From: Hyphococcus sp. | Lineage (GTDB): Bacteria > Pseudomonadota > Alphaproteobacteria > Caulobacterales > Parvularculaceae | Direction of reading: 5' to 3' | DNA length: 61,300 nucleotides | Assembly: GCA_028284345.1 (NCBI GenBank) | Contig: JANQRY010000005.1 | Location: 1 to 61,300, forward strand | Part shown: piece by piece, positions 9,008 to 16,672 of the stretch | Layout of the letters: each line of letters opens with the position of its first letter | Position numbering within the stretch: position 1 is the first letter of the stretch | Position numbers and translations under genes: made by a program | The notes under the pieces: model-generated | The model's database searches: none | Told to the model about the DNA's origin: nothing | What the model saw: only the letters and a program-made list of their open reading frames with translations

Positions 9008-10006
9008 TTACCCAAAGATCAGAGATTGGTGCGCTGAGACGCCGGCGGTCAGTCCTGCGGCCGACGCCAGCGTTGCATTCGGCATTGGCGCAGCAACATC
9101 ACCGGCCGCGAGGACATTTGGAACAGACGTCATTTTTTGATCATCGACCTTGAGATAAGGTCCGAGGGGACCTTCCTCCTGCGCGCACCCCATTCGGGTT
9201 GCGAGATCGCTGACAAAACTGGCGCGAGCCGCCAAAAACATGGCGCCAAGCGGCTCCGTGCGGCCGTCAGACAAGCGGACAGCTTCGAGTTCCGGCGCCG
9301 GGCCCAGCAATTCGACCACAGGACTTGGTTCGATTTTGACCCCGCGCGCGGTCAGAAGCGCAGACTGGTCTGCATCAAGTTCGGTCTGTCCCTGAAGGAA
9401 CAATGTGACCGGACCCCAGTCCGCCACCAGCGCGGCTTGGTGCACAGATAATGGCCCCGCGCCGAGGACGCCCAGCTGGCGGCCTGCAACTTCATATCCA
9501 TGGCAGTACGGACAATGCAGCGCGGTCACGCCCCAACGCTCAGCAAGACCCGCAATATTGGGAAGTTCGTCTTTCATCCCCGTCGCAATCACGATCCGCG
9601 CCGCAGAATGAACCGCTCCATCGGCAAGTTCCAATTGGAATCCGCTCTCTGACGGTTCGGCGGAAATCACCTCGCCATTCAGTATCTGGGCTGTCGGATA
9701 AGCTAAGAGCTGGCGATGCGCGGTCTCGACAATCTCTTGCGGCGATTTTCCATCAAAACCAAAAAAGCCGTGGGAGGTTTTCGCGAACCGGTTACGCGGC
9801 TTGCCTGCATCAATCATAAGGACGCGCCGCCGAGCCCGCGCCAATTGCATCGCGGCCGATTGGCCCGCAAAACTGCCGCCAATCACAACCACGTCGAAGT
9901 CTTGGCGCTTTGTTGTCTGTTCATCGGCTTTCGCCATGGCTTTCTCCATCAATGAACCCATCGCGATTCCCGCCCCGACGCTCAGGACCGATCGTCTGGT
10001 AAACAT
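9008..10006 (-). CDS. thioredoxin-reductase-like NAD(P)/FAD oxidoreductase with N-terminal export-like leader
   Basis: 332-aa flavoprotein. The FAD-binding motif VVIGGSFAGQSA is near residues 40-51, the redox motif CPYC is at Cys165/Cys168, the NADPH motif is VLGAGPLSVHQA, and the C-terminal FAD contact is NVLAAGDV. The core is thioredoxin-reductase-like. About 36 residues precede it, beginning MFTRRSVLSVGAGIAMGS, which looks like a twin-arginine leader, so the enzyme may be exported folded. A shorter start at a Met within the leader cannot be excluded. First gene of a two-gene operon with the methyltransferase, divergent from an Rrf2 regulator. Confidence 0.8.
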   Translation of the reverse strand: MFTRRSVLSVGAGIAMGSLMEKAMAKADEQTTKRQDFDVVVIGGSFAGQSAAMQLARARRRVLMIDAGKPRNRFAKTSHGFFGFDGKSPQEIVETAHRQLLAYPTAQILNGEVISAEPSESGFQLELADGAVHSAARIVIATGMKDELPNIAGLAERWGVTALHCPYCHGYEVAGRQLGVLGAGPLSVHQAALVADWGPVTLFLQGQTELDADQSALLTARGVKIEPSPVVELLGPAPELEAVRLSDGRTEPLGAMFLAARASFVSDLATRMGCAQEEGPLGPYLKVDDQKMTSVPNVLAAGDVAAPMPNATLASAAGLTAGVSAHQSLIFG

Positions 10007-10023
10007 GATCTCTCCGGTCTATG

Positions 10024-10042
10024 TGTAACTCCTGTAGTTACA
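10024..10042. promoter_or_regulatory. operator palindrome 1 (TGTAACT-N5-AGTTACA)
   Basis: Perfect 7-bp inverted repeat, 18 nt upstream of the flavoprotein start codon. It shares its GTAACT core with the second palindrome 18 nt further on. Likely binding site of the adjacent Rrf2 regulator (inference). Confidence 0.6.
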
Positions 10043-10060
10043 TTATGGGGCAAGGCGCTC

Positions 10061-10089
10061 ATAATTGCAACTTACGAAGTTACAATTAT
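10061..10089. promoter_or_regulatory. operator palindrome 2
   Basis: Inverted repeat with 13-nt arms (ATAATTGCAACTT / AAGTTACAATTAT), one mismatch, 3-nt centre. The AACTT/AAGTT core repeats that of palindrome 1. It lies between the divergent flavoprotein and Rrf2 genes, 84 nt before the Rrf2 start. Confidence 0.6.
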
Positions 10090-10173
10090 GATGAGGCACA
10101 CATTTCAACGGGCTTTCGGCTCACAAGAACCAATGGCGATCCAGTCGGCCAATATGCACAGAGAGGAGCCTTC

Positions 10174-10626
10174 ATGAGTCGCGATAACCGCATGTCGCGC
10201 ATGCTTCACGTATTGATCCATATGGATCGACACATGACACGCGCGACATCAGAGCAAATCTCAAAAATACTTGATACCAACCCGGTGTTTGTTCGACGAA
10301 TGATGGCAGGACTTCGAGACCAAAACATCGTGACGTCGACCAAAGGCGCAAAAGGAGGATGGGAGTTGGCGTGCAAGCTTGATGAGATCAGCTTATTCAA
10401 CGTGTACAAAGCCATTGGTGAACCGACGCTATTTAGCATTGGACCGAAAGTGGACCACCCAGACTGTCTGGTCGAACAAGCCGTCGATGAACGGATTGAT
10501 CAAACGCTCAGCGAGGCTGAAGCGCTTTTGATGAAACGTTTCAAGTCCATCACAGTTGAGGATATAGCGCAGGATTTTGAGAGACGGCTATCAAAGCACC
10601 CCGACAAAATTTGGCGGCCTTCCTAG
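10174..10626 (+). CDS. Rrf2-family transcriptional regulator
   Basis: 150 aa from ATG 10174, with GAGAGGAG just upstream. The longer frame reading back to 10021 would run across the operator palindromes and is rejected. Winged helix DNA-binding segment at residues 6-66 (TSEQISKILDTNPVFVRRMMAGLRD then the GAKGGW wing). Only Cys67 and Cys98 are present, so the three-Cys iron-sulfur site of IscR/NsrR is absent. Any sensing would be by thiol or another mechanism. Divergent from the thioredoxin-reductase-like/methyltransferase pair, which it probably represses together with itself. Confidence 0.85.
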   Translation: MSRDNRMSRMLHVLIHMDRHMTRATSEQISKILDTNPVFVRRMMAGLRDQNIVTSTKGAKGGWELACKLDEISLFNVYKAIGEPTLFSIGPKVDHPDCLVEQAVDERIDQTLSEAEALLMKRFKSITVEDIAQDFERRLSKHPDKIWRPS

Positions 10627-10988
10627 TAAAAGATACGCCGCAATCGGGACAGGCTGCTCGCTCGAAAATGGGGCTCGCCAAAGTGCGGGACATGAGTTCG
10701 AATGACAATTACCGCTCCTTGTTCGCGACCCGATTTTTTCCTGGCGGACTGGAGTATGGAAGCAGAAAATCTCGGTTCGTTACAGTAATAAAGAAATTTC
10801 AATCGTTTATTAGTCGATTTTGAATTCGCTCCAATAACCTCCTCATCCTGGGAATAGCGCTGCGTCGATCGAGTCCGCGGCCTTGGCCCCGGCGGCGCGA
10901 GCCGGGTCGTCCATATATAGCAATAAAAATAAGGCTTTAAGAAATTGCGTGAAAAATTGAGCGCGCGCCGTGAACGCAAAAAATAAAA
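10627..10988. other. gene-free island end
   Basis: 362 nt between the Rrf2 gene and the tRNA fragment. It is locally AT-rich at 10780-10840 and 10915-10990. I find no coding frame with family resemblance, no integrase fragment and no transposase remnant. Confidence 0.45.
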
Positions 10989-11033
10989 CTCATAACCTGA
11001 AGGTCGAAGGTTCAAATCCTTCCCCCGCACCCA
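10989..11033 (+). other. 3' fragment of initiator tRNA-fMet gene (probable attachment site)
   Basis: The 45 nt read as the anticodon loop CTCATAA (anticodon CAT), the anticodon-stem 3' arm CCTGA, variable loop AGGTC, T-arm GAAGG-TTCAAAT-CCTTC, acceptor 3' strand CCCCGCA, and C-CCA end. The sequence matches initiator tRNA, not elongator tRNA-Met. The 5' half is absent: the bases upstream (AAAATAAAA) cannot form the TCAGG arm, so no tRNA can be made here. A 3' tRNA duplicate like this is what tyrosine-recombinase islands leave at their far end. Confidence 0.85.
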
Positions 11034-11123
11034 ATTCTCTCGATAAAGACGGTTTCCTCCGGCGCTTTGAGCCGGCATTCGAGATCAGCGCGGTCTCAGC
11101 GCCGACCATGTAGCGGTTCGCCG

Positions 11124-12329
11124 CTACCGATAGATCAGAATGTCTTGAACGTCCTTGCGCCACACCGCTTCATCCGCGGCCGCAAGCGCGTCGAGATCGC
11201 CCGGCGCCGCAGCCGGGTCGTCCACCCACTCGCGCAAGCTCGGCCCGCCATTGATGACGTCGATGGCGAGTTTGTTGAATTCATACTCATACGGAAAATC
11301 GCGCCAAAGTTCGTAGTCGGGCTGCAGGCGCCGGATCGCCTTGAACGCCAACGCCATCAGCCGCCAGGGCCGGAACGCATCATGATCGTAATGCGGCGCT
11401 TCCACATGGAGCTGCACGCCGCTGCAAAGGGCGCCGGCGTGTTTGTGAAATGTCGGCTCGAACCAGCATTCGCGCAACGCGCACCCCTTCAGCCACGCCG
11501 GTTCGAGCGATTGCATCTCCCCGATGACGGCCCGCGCGTCTATATCCGGCGCGCCGAACGCCTCCAGCGGCCGCGTCGTGCCGCGCCCTTCCGACAGCGT
11601 CGTTCCTTCCAGCATGACCGTGCCGGCGTAAGCGCGCGCCATGGACAGGTTCGGCGCATTCGGACTCGGATTGATCCACGCCCGTTCGCCGAGCGGCCAG
11701 CCAAAACCGGGCGCATCCGCGGGGTGCCAGTCCGCCATTTCGATGACACGATAGTCAACGTCGAGACCGAAACGCCGAACGAACCAGCGGCCCATTTCGC
11801 CGAGGGTTAAACCATGGCGCATGGGCGTCGGCCCCGCGCCGACGAAACTTTCCCATCCCGCGCGCAACGCCGTTCCTTCCACGGGCCGGCCGGCGGGGTT
11901 GGGCCGGTCCAAGACCCAAACGGTTTTTTTGTGCGCCGCCGCCGCTTCAAGAACATAAAGCAGCGTCGTCATGAAGGTGTAGATCCGGCAACCAAGATCC
12001 TGCAGGTCGACGAGAAGAACGTCGAAGGCGCTCATCATCTCGTCAGTCGGGCGCCGCACGTCGCCATAGAGACTGAACACCGGAACGCCGAGCGCCGGAT
12101 CGTTATAGTCCGGCGTTTCAATCATGTTGTCCTGTTTGTCGCCGCGCAGGCCGTGCTGCGGTCCGAGCGCTGCGGCGATGGTCACGTCCTTGCACGCCGC
12201 CAACGCATCAAGCGTATGGGCGAGATCGGCTGTCACCGACGCGGGATGGGCGAGCACGGCGACGCGTCGGCCCTTCAGCGGCGCCCGCAATGCGGGGTCG
12301 GACAGGAGACGATCGATGCCAAACATCAT
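11124..12329 (-). CDS. DUF1343 / NamZ-type exo-beta-N-acetylmuramidase
   Basis: 401-aa protein of the DUF1343 family, for which NamZ is the characterised exo-N-acetylmuramidase acting on MurNAc-terminated peptidoglycan fragments. Family signatures are LAHPASVT near the N-terminus, GPQHGLRGDKQDNM, VFSLYGDVRRPT, LLVDLQDLGCRIYTF and NPSPNAPN. I start at ATG 12329 because a start further upstream would run into the end of the preceding gene. No signal peptide with this start, so a cytoplasmic recycling role is more likely than secretion. First gene on the native side of the tRNA fragment. Confidence 0.85.
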   Translation of the reverse strand: MMFGIDRLLSDPALRAPLKGRRVAVLAHPASVTADLAHTLDALAACKDVTIAAALGPQHGLRGDKQDNMIETPDYNDPALGVPVFSLYGDVRRPTDEMMSAFDVLLVDLQDLGCRIYTFMTTLLYVLEAAAAHKKTVWVLDRPNPAGRPVEGTALRAGWESFVGAGPTPMRHGLTLGEMGRWFVRRFGLDVDYRVIEMADWHPADAPGFGWPLGERAWINPSPNAPNLSMARAYAGTVMLEGTTLSEGRGTTRPLEAFGAPDIDARAVIGEMQSLEPAWLKGCALRECWFEPTFHKHAGALCSGVQLHVEAPHYDHDAFRPWRLMALAFKAIRRLQPDYELWRDFPYEYEFNKLAIDVINGGPSLREWVDDPAAAPGDLDALAAADEAVWRKDVQDILIYR

Positions 12330-12340
12330 AGGCGACAAGC

Positions 12341-12910
12341 TCACGGGATTTGCAGCGCAAAGCAACCGGCGTGATGGAAATCAGGCGCGCCGTCGGCGTG
12401 GGCGAGCGCCCAATAGGACGCTGCGCCGTCTCTATCTTTTATGACGGCGGACAGACCGAGGCGCCAGGGCGGCGCGCCCGCCAATTGCAACGCATCGATT
12501 GCGACCTCTGTATAGAGATCAAAGCCGGTCGCCGTCGCTGAGCGTTCGATTTTCGGCGCTGCTATGTCGGCCGGCTTCATGCCGGCGCGATAGCCGTCAA
12601 ATCGATAAGCGGCCCATTCGGTCGACGGCGAAAAGTTGAACTCATAATAAGCCGCGCCATCGCCGATAAACGCCTCGAAGCAGGTTTGTTTCCATAACCC
12701 GTCTTTACGCTCGGGCGCACAGACCGGCGGCGCAGCGATTTCAGCGACAGCGCCTTCGACAGCATAGTGCACGAACAATCGAGACCCGTCGGTCTTCGCC
12801 GTCGCCGTGATCGACCGAACGCAGCCGCTTTCCGTCGTCGGGTGGGCGATCAGCGGCGCGCGCTGAATGCGATGGGCGTTCACGTCTGGATTGCTGTCAT
12901 TCCAGGGCAT
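12341..12910 (-). CDS. DOMON-like domain protein
   Basis: 189 aa, predominantly beta, no signal peptide. The order LFVHYAVEG, LWKQTCFEAFIG, YYEFNFSPSTEWAAYRFDGYR and WRLGLSAVIKDRDGAASYWAL matches bacterial DOMON-like domain proteins of about this length, a carbohydrate/heme-binding-type beta sandwich. No enzymatic residues can be assigned. It ends 11 nt upstream of the NamZ-type gene on the same strand, so the two are probably cotranscribed. Confidence 0.75.
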   Translation of the reverse strand: MPWNDSNPDVNAHRIQRAPLIAHPTTESGCVRSITATAKTDGSRLFVHYAVEGAVAEIAAPPVCAPERKDGLWKQTCFEAFIGDGAAYYEFNFSPSTEWAAYRFDGYRAGMKPADIAAPKIERSATATGFDLYTEVAIDALQLAGAPPWRLGLSAVIKDRDGAASYWALAHADGAPDFHHAGCFALQIP

Positions 12911-13073
12911 CTTTCAGACCTGCATGATCTTGATTAATATTCCGGAACCGCGTGTAGAAACGCCGGACTATAGCGCCAAATCGATGCATAGGCGCCGCTG
13001 TAAAAATCAATAGACTGATTTTTCTCGCCGGTGCAGAAAACACGCACCCTCGCCGCCGCGTCAGGAGCGCGCC

Positions 13074-13862
13074 ATGACTGATCAAGACCTTGTCCAGTAT
13101 GAGAAAGACGGCGATGTCGCCCTCATCCATCTCAACGACCCCAAGACATTAAACGCGCTTTCCGAACCGCTGACGGGCGCCTTGATCGACGCCCTCGACC
13201 GGGCCGCGGGCGAGGCCCGTGCGATATTGCTGTCGGGGCGCGGCAAAGGCTTTAGCTCCGGCGCCAATCTCGCCAGCGGCGGGGTCGATATTAATGACCC
13301 GGAGCGCGACATCGGCGCGCATCTCGACCGCGTTTTTAATCCGGTTATACGGCAGATCCGGGATCTGCCGATCCCGATCGTCACCGCCATTCGCGGACCG
13401 GCCGCCGGCGTCGGCTGCTCCATCGCCTTGATGGGCGATATCATCGTTGCGGCGAAGGGCGCGTATTTCCTTCAGGCGTTCTGCAATATCGGCCTCATTC
13501 CCGATGGCGGTTCGCCCTATATTCTGGCGCGCGCCATCGGGCGCGTCCGCGCCATGGAAATGATGATGCTGGGCGAACGCTATCCCGCGGAGCGCGCGTT
13601 TCAGGACGGTCTCGTCACGCGCCTAGTCGACGACGAGGCGCTGGAGGAAACGGCGCTCGGCTACGCCCGGCGGCTGGCGGCGGGCCCGACCAAGGCGCTT
13701 GGCCTGATCCGGCGGTCCGCCTGGGCCGCGCTCGAATCCTCGCTCGACGACCAGCTTGACCGCGAACGCGTATGGCAGCGGGACGCCGGGCGCACGGACG
13801 ACATGGTCGAAGGCGTCATGGCGTTCCTTCAAAAGCGCGAGGCGAAGTTCAAGGGCGAATAG
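13074..13862 (+). CDS. enoyl-CoA hydratase/isomerase
   Basis: 262-aa crotonase-fold enzyme. The first oxyanion segment GKGFSSGANLA is at about residues 60-70. The second is GPAAGVGCSIALMGDIIVAAKGAYF, followed by NIGLIPDGGSPYILARAIG. The PDGG form with Asp is common in isomerase/hydratase paralogues of phenylacetate or fatty-acid beta-oxidation. AGGAG lies 8 nt before the ATG. Stands alone, divergent from the DOMON-like gene across 163 nt. The acyl-CoA substrate is not deducible. Confidence 0.87.
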   Translation: MTDQDLVQYEKDGDVALIHLNDPKTLNALSEPLTGALIDALDRAAGEARAILLSGRGKGFSSGANLASGGVDINDPERDIGAHLDRVFNPVIRQIRDLPIPIVTAIRGPAAGVGCSIALMGDIIVAAKGAYFLQAFCNIGLIPDGGSPYILARAIGRVRAMEMMMLGERYPAERAFQDGLVTRLVDDEALEETALGYARRLAAGPTKALGLIRRSAWAALESSLDDQLDRERVWQRDAGRTDDMVEGVMAFLQKREAKFKGE

Positions 13863-13918
13863 CGCGCCCGCGCGACGCGGCGTAGGATGGCCCTGACGCA
13901 GCGCGGTTACATCGCAAA

Positions 13919-14704
13919 TTGTACGACATCGGCCTTTCCATATTGGCGCTTGGCGCCGGCGCGCTGGCGGGCAGTTTTCTCAATGTGTTGATACACCGCG
14001 GCCCGGCCCTGTGGGGCCTTGTGGACGCCGCCGAGGGTGGAAACGGCGATTTCTTCCGGCCCCGGTCCTATTGTCCTGAGTGCCGCGCGCCGATCCCGTA
14101 TCTGTTTCTGATACCGGTCGTCGGCTACGTTGTCCTGCGCGGGCGCTGTGCGAATTGCGACGCGAAGATACCGATCCGCTATCCGCTGGTCGAGATTGCA
14201 GCGGCGCTCCATACGCTTGCCGCCCTTGCCCTGTTTGGCCCGACCCCGGCCGCTGTCTTTGCGGCGTTTTTCGGCTGGACGCTGCTCGCCCTCGCCGTCA
14301 TCGATTGGGAAACCGGATATCTGCCCGACTGGCTGACCGGAACGCTGGCGCTGATCGGGCTTGCGGCGAATGCGTTTTCGATTTTCGCGCCGCCGGTCGA
14401 CGCCATTATCGGCGCGGCGGCGGGCGCCGTCTCGTTCTGGGCGATTGGCGCGCTTTGGCGACGCTGGCGTGGCGTCGAGGCGCTGGGGCTTGGCGACGCA
14501 AAACTGTTGGGCGCGCTTGGCGCGTGGATGGGTTGGGAGGCCCTGCCGATTATCGTCCTCGTCGGATCGCTGGCGAGCCTCGCCGGGGTCGCCTTATCGA
14601 GCTTGCGCGGCGCCAAGATCAGCACCCGCGACGCCGTTCCTTTCGGCCCTGGCCTCGCGCTCGGCGGCTATCTCGTTTTCCTGACGATCCCCCTCGCCCC
14701 ATAA
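13919..14704 (+). CDS. gspO: type IV/type II prepilin peptidase (A24), GspO/PilD-like
   Basis: 261-aa polytopic inner-membrane aspartic peptidase/N-methyltransferase that cleaves and methylates pseudopilins. The cytoplasmic zinc-type motif CPEC...CANC follows the first membrane segment, and the two catalytic Asp motifs are VIDWETGYLPDW and GLGDAKLLGALG. The best start is TTG 13919; no in-frame ATG or GTG fits better. It is on the opposite strand from, and about 1.2 kb beyond the end of, the T2SS operon whose GspG-K proteins it should process. Confidence 0.88.
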   Translation: MYDIGLSILALGAGALAGSFLNVLIHRGPALWGLVDAAEGGNGDFFRPRSYCPECRAPIPYLFLIPVVGYVVLRGRCANCDAKIPIRYPLVEIAAALHTLAALALFGPTPAAVFAAFFGWTLLALAVIDWETGYLPDWLTGTLALIGLAANAFSIFAPPVDAIIGAAAGAVSFWAIGALWRRWRGVEALGLGDAKLLGALGAWMGWEALPIIVLVGSLASLAGVALSSLRGAKISTRDAVPFGPGLALGGYLVFLTIPLAP

Positions 14705-14733
14705 AAAAAGCGCGGGGCTCAACGTCCCCGCGC
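14703..14733 (-). terminator. Rho-independent terminator
   Basis: Stem of eight pairs GCGCGGGG (14710-14717) with CCCCGCGC (14726-14733), loop CTCAACGT. Read on the minus strand it is followed by seven T (14709-14703). It ends the small exported-protein gene at 14762-15145. Confidence 0.85.
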
Positions 14734-14761
14734 CGGTCTTAAGCGAAATGGCAATCGCGTG

Positions 14762-15145
14762 TCAGCGACGAGACGCGTAGCGCGACGAACGCGCGATTTC
14801 GACGCCGCGAATGTCGTTTTCGAAGGCGACCGGCTCGCCGTCGACGAAGATCACGGTGTAGCGCATATAGCCGTCATGGCGGCGGCTGCTCACGTGAGAC
14901 CGCACGCCGATATCGACGGCCCAGGCGGCGATTTCTCCATGCCGGCCGAAATCCGCATAAACCGCGTAGGGCCTGCTTTCGATACTGACCCGGGCGCCGC
15001 GGGAATTAGTGAGGCGGCTCTCTACATAATCTTCAACGGCGTACCGGTAGTCGGCGGGCTCCGGACCGAAATCCTGAGCCAATGCGCCGGTGAGCATCAT
15101 CCCGGCCGCGAAAACTCCAGTGAGGCTTTTTCTTATCATTGTCAT
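14762..15145 (-). CDS. small exported protein, unknown function
   Basis: 127 aa. The N-terminus MTMIRKSLTGVFAAGMMLTGALAQ is a signal peptide (Lys/Arg, hydrophobic stretch, Ala-x-Ala-type cleavage near residue 23), so it is predicted periplasmic. The mature part is mixed alpha/beta and rich in Arg, Tyr and Val, with no motif I recognise. Monocistronic: its own terminator follows, and the T2SS operon end lies 277 nt upstream. Confidence 0.6.
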   Translation of the reverse strand: MTMIRKSLTGVFAAGMMLTGALAQDFGPEPADYRYAVEDYVESRLTNSRGARVSIESRPYAVYADFGRHGEIAAWAVDIGVRSHVSSRRHDGYMRYTVIFVDGEPVAFENDIRGVEIARSSRYASRR

Positions 15146-15253
15146 TTTTGACCTCCAGACTGACGCGCCAGCTACGCAAGCAACGTCATATTAGTGAAAC
15201 ATAACTGTCATGAATCTGTCATGTTCGAAGTTAAAGTCAAGTGAAAAACGCAT

Positions 15254-15276
15254 TTTTTGCGCTTTTTGCGCAAAAA
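15254..15276 (-). terminator. possible terminator of the T2SS operon
   Basis: Inverted repeat TTTTTGCGC / GCGCAAAAA around a T5 loop, about 150 nt beyond the last gene of the minus-strand T2SS operon. The A/T outer stem reads as U-rich on both strands. Weak evidence. Confidence 0.35.
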
Positions 15277-15422
15277 TTACGCCTCAGGGTTAATTAAACA
15301 GAATCAAGGAGATGGGGAGCGAAGCGCGCCTGCGCGAACGCTGCCTGAAAAAATATATATGTTTTTCAATTCGTTAAACAAGGCCGCCAAACGCGGCGCA
15401 GGCCGTCTCGAATGGCTTGCGG

Positions 15423-15893
15423 CTACTTCCTGCGGCAGCCCGCGATTCCGGCCGCCGGAGCCACGATTTCCCAGCCGCTGGACGATCGAACCGTGATGAG
15501 GCCGCGCTCCAGATAAGCGCCGCCGTCAAATCCCAGCCCGAAATGGATTTCGACATTGGCGTCATAACCGGCCCCGCCGACGAAAACCTGGCGTTCAAAA
15601 ACCCCGTAATTGCTGCCGCCGCTCGTTTCCGCGAGGGACAGCGTCACCGGCGTTCCGTTGACCGCAATCACCGCCGTTTCACCGGAGACATAGCGCAGGA
15701 TGCGGGCCGGCGAATTGGCGTCGAGCGTCCACAGGATCATGCCGCATTTCCCGGCCGGCAACGCCGCATCGCTGAGGGCGGTGAGCGCGAAGGATCCATC
15801 GTCATTCGTCGTCGCCACATGGGTCGCCTTGCCGCTGTTCGACGCGCAGGCGCAAAGGGCGGCGGCGGCTGTGACCATTCCTGCAAGCTTCAT
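15423..15893 (-). CDS. T2SS-operon lipoprotein, unknown function
   Basis: 156-aa predicted lipoprotein. The signal peptide ends in a lipobox with Cys at residue 14 or 16 (ALCACAS). The mature part is beta-rich with two further Cys (KCGMILW and GCRRK at the C-terminus) that could form a disulfide. Its ATG overlaps the gspN stop codon (ATGA), so it is translationally coupled as the last gene of the T2SS operon. I do not recognise it as GspS or AspS pilotin, which are helical or of different size. A role in secretin assembly or as an operon-linked accessory is inference. Confidence 0.65.
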   Translation of the reverse strand: MKLAGMVTAAAALCACASNSGKATHVATTNDDGSFALTALSDAALPAGKCGMILWTLDANSPARILRYVSGETAVIAVNGTPVTLSLAETSGGSNYGVFERQVFVGGAGYDANVEIHFGLGFDGGAYLERGLITVRSSSGWEIVAPAAGIAGCRRK

Positions 15894-16672
15894 GATCCCA
15901 CTCCTTTCAGGGCGCCGACGGCATCGTAAACGAGAACGCCGTCGCCGTCTTCAAACCCCAATCGGCGCAGATTGTTCTCAAGGTCGGCGCGGCCGAGATC
16001 GACGCTCGCCATGAGGCGATAGGTCATCGCCGGATCGATGGCGATCTTGATTTCGGCCTCCCCCTCCCGGTTGCCGCCTTTGAGCGCGACGGCGATGCGC
16101 CCGTCGTCGCATGAAGCGGGACCGGCCAACAGGAGGCTTTCGCCGACCAGGGTTTTCGATGAGGCGTCAAGAACGTCCGTCCAGATTTCACCGGAGGCGC
16201 CGGAACACCCCTTTCGCGACCAGACGAGCCCGGCGTCGCGGGCCTCGACGCGGCCCTGATAGGGGATGCCGAACAGGGAATAGCGCCGCACTGCTGAGAG
16301 GTCGAAGGCGACATTGGCGTTCTGCACCGACAGGCGCCGCGAAAGAAGGTGGACGTTGACGCGGCCGGTGCCGGTCGCAGCGCCACCCATCGCCGTCAGA
16401 TCGGCCGACAGCGCGCCCGTCAAAAGCATCATCGGGCGAAAGCGAAAGGCGACGTCGCCAAGATAGACCTCCCCCGTCGCGACGCCGCGGATTTCGCCTT
16501 TCCAAATTGTTCCCGTTACCTCCTTGTACTGAATATCCGGTCCCGCGGCGTTGAGACCGGGCGTTATAAGGCTCGCCGGCGCCATTATGATCGCCGCGAG
16601 CAGGAACGAGACCGCGCCCAGCAATATCAAGGGTCCGCGGCGTGGCGCCGTTGACGCCGACCGCACGCTCAC
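15890..16672 (-). CDS. gspN: type II secretion system protein N
   Basis: 260 aa. One N-terminal membrane segment (about residues 14-34, LILLGAVSFLLAAIIMAPASL), then a beta-rich periplasmic domain with the GTIWKGEIRGVATGEVYLGDVAFRF pattern typical of GspN/PulN. It is a non-essential bitopic component of the inner-membrane platform. The start overlaps gspM by four bases (ATGA), and the next gene overlaps its own stop, so it is a tightly packed operon. Confidence 0.85.
   Translation of the reverse strand: MSVRSASTAPRRGPLILLGAVSFLLAAIIMAPASLITPGLNAAGPDIQYKEVTGTIWKGEIRGVATGEVYLGDVAFRFRPMMLLTGALSADLTAMGGAATGTGRVNVHLLSRRLSVQNANVAFDLSAVRRYSLFGIPYQGRVEARDAGLVWSRKGCSGASGEIWTDVLDASSKTLVGESLLLAGPASCDDGRIAVALKGGNREGEAEIKIAIDPAMTYRLMASVDLGRADLENNLRRLGFEDGDGVLVYDAVGALKGVGS

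Noticed and set aside
1-10988. Integrase or transposase gene within the island part
   Set aside because: None of the coding regions here has recombinase motifs. If an integrase exists it must be left of the window.
10623-11078. 151-codon minus-strand frame over the tRNA fragment
   Set aside because: Its VRGKDLNLRPSGYE stretch is the antisense translation of initiator tRNA, a well-known annotation artefact. The rest has no family resemblance.
11067-12374. Plus-strand frames opposite the NamZ-type gene
   Set aside because: Arg/His-rich shadows without motifs; the minus-strand gene has clear family signatures.
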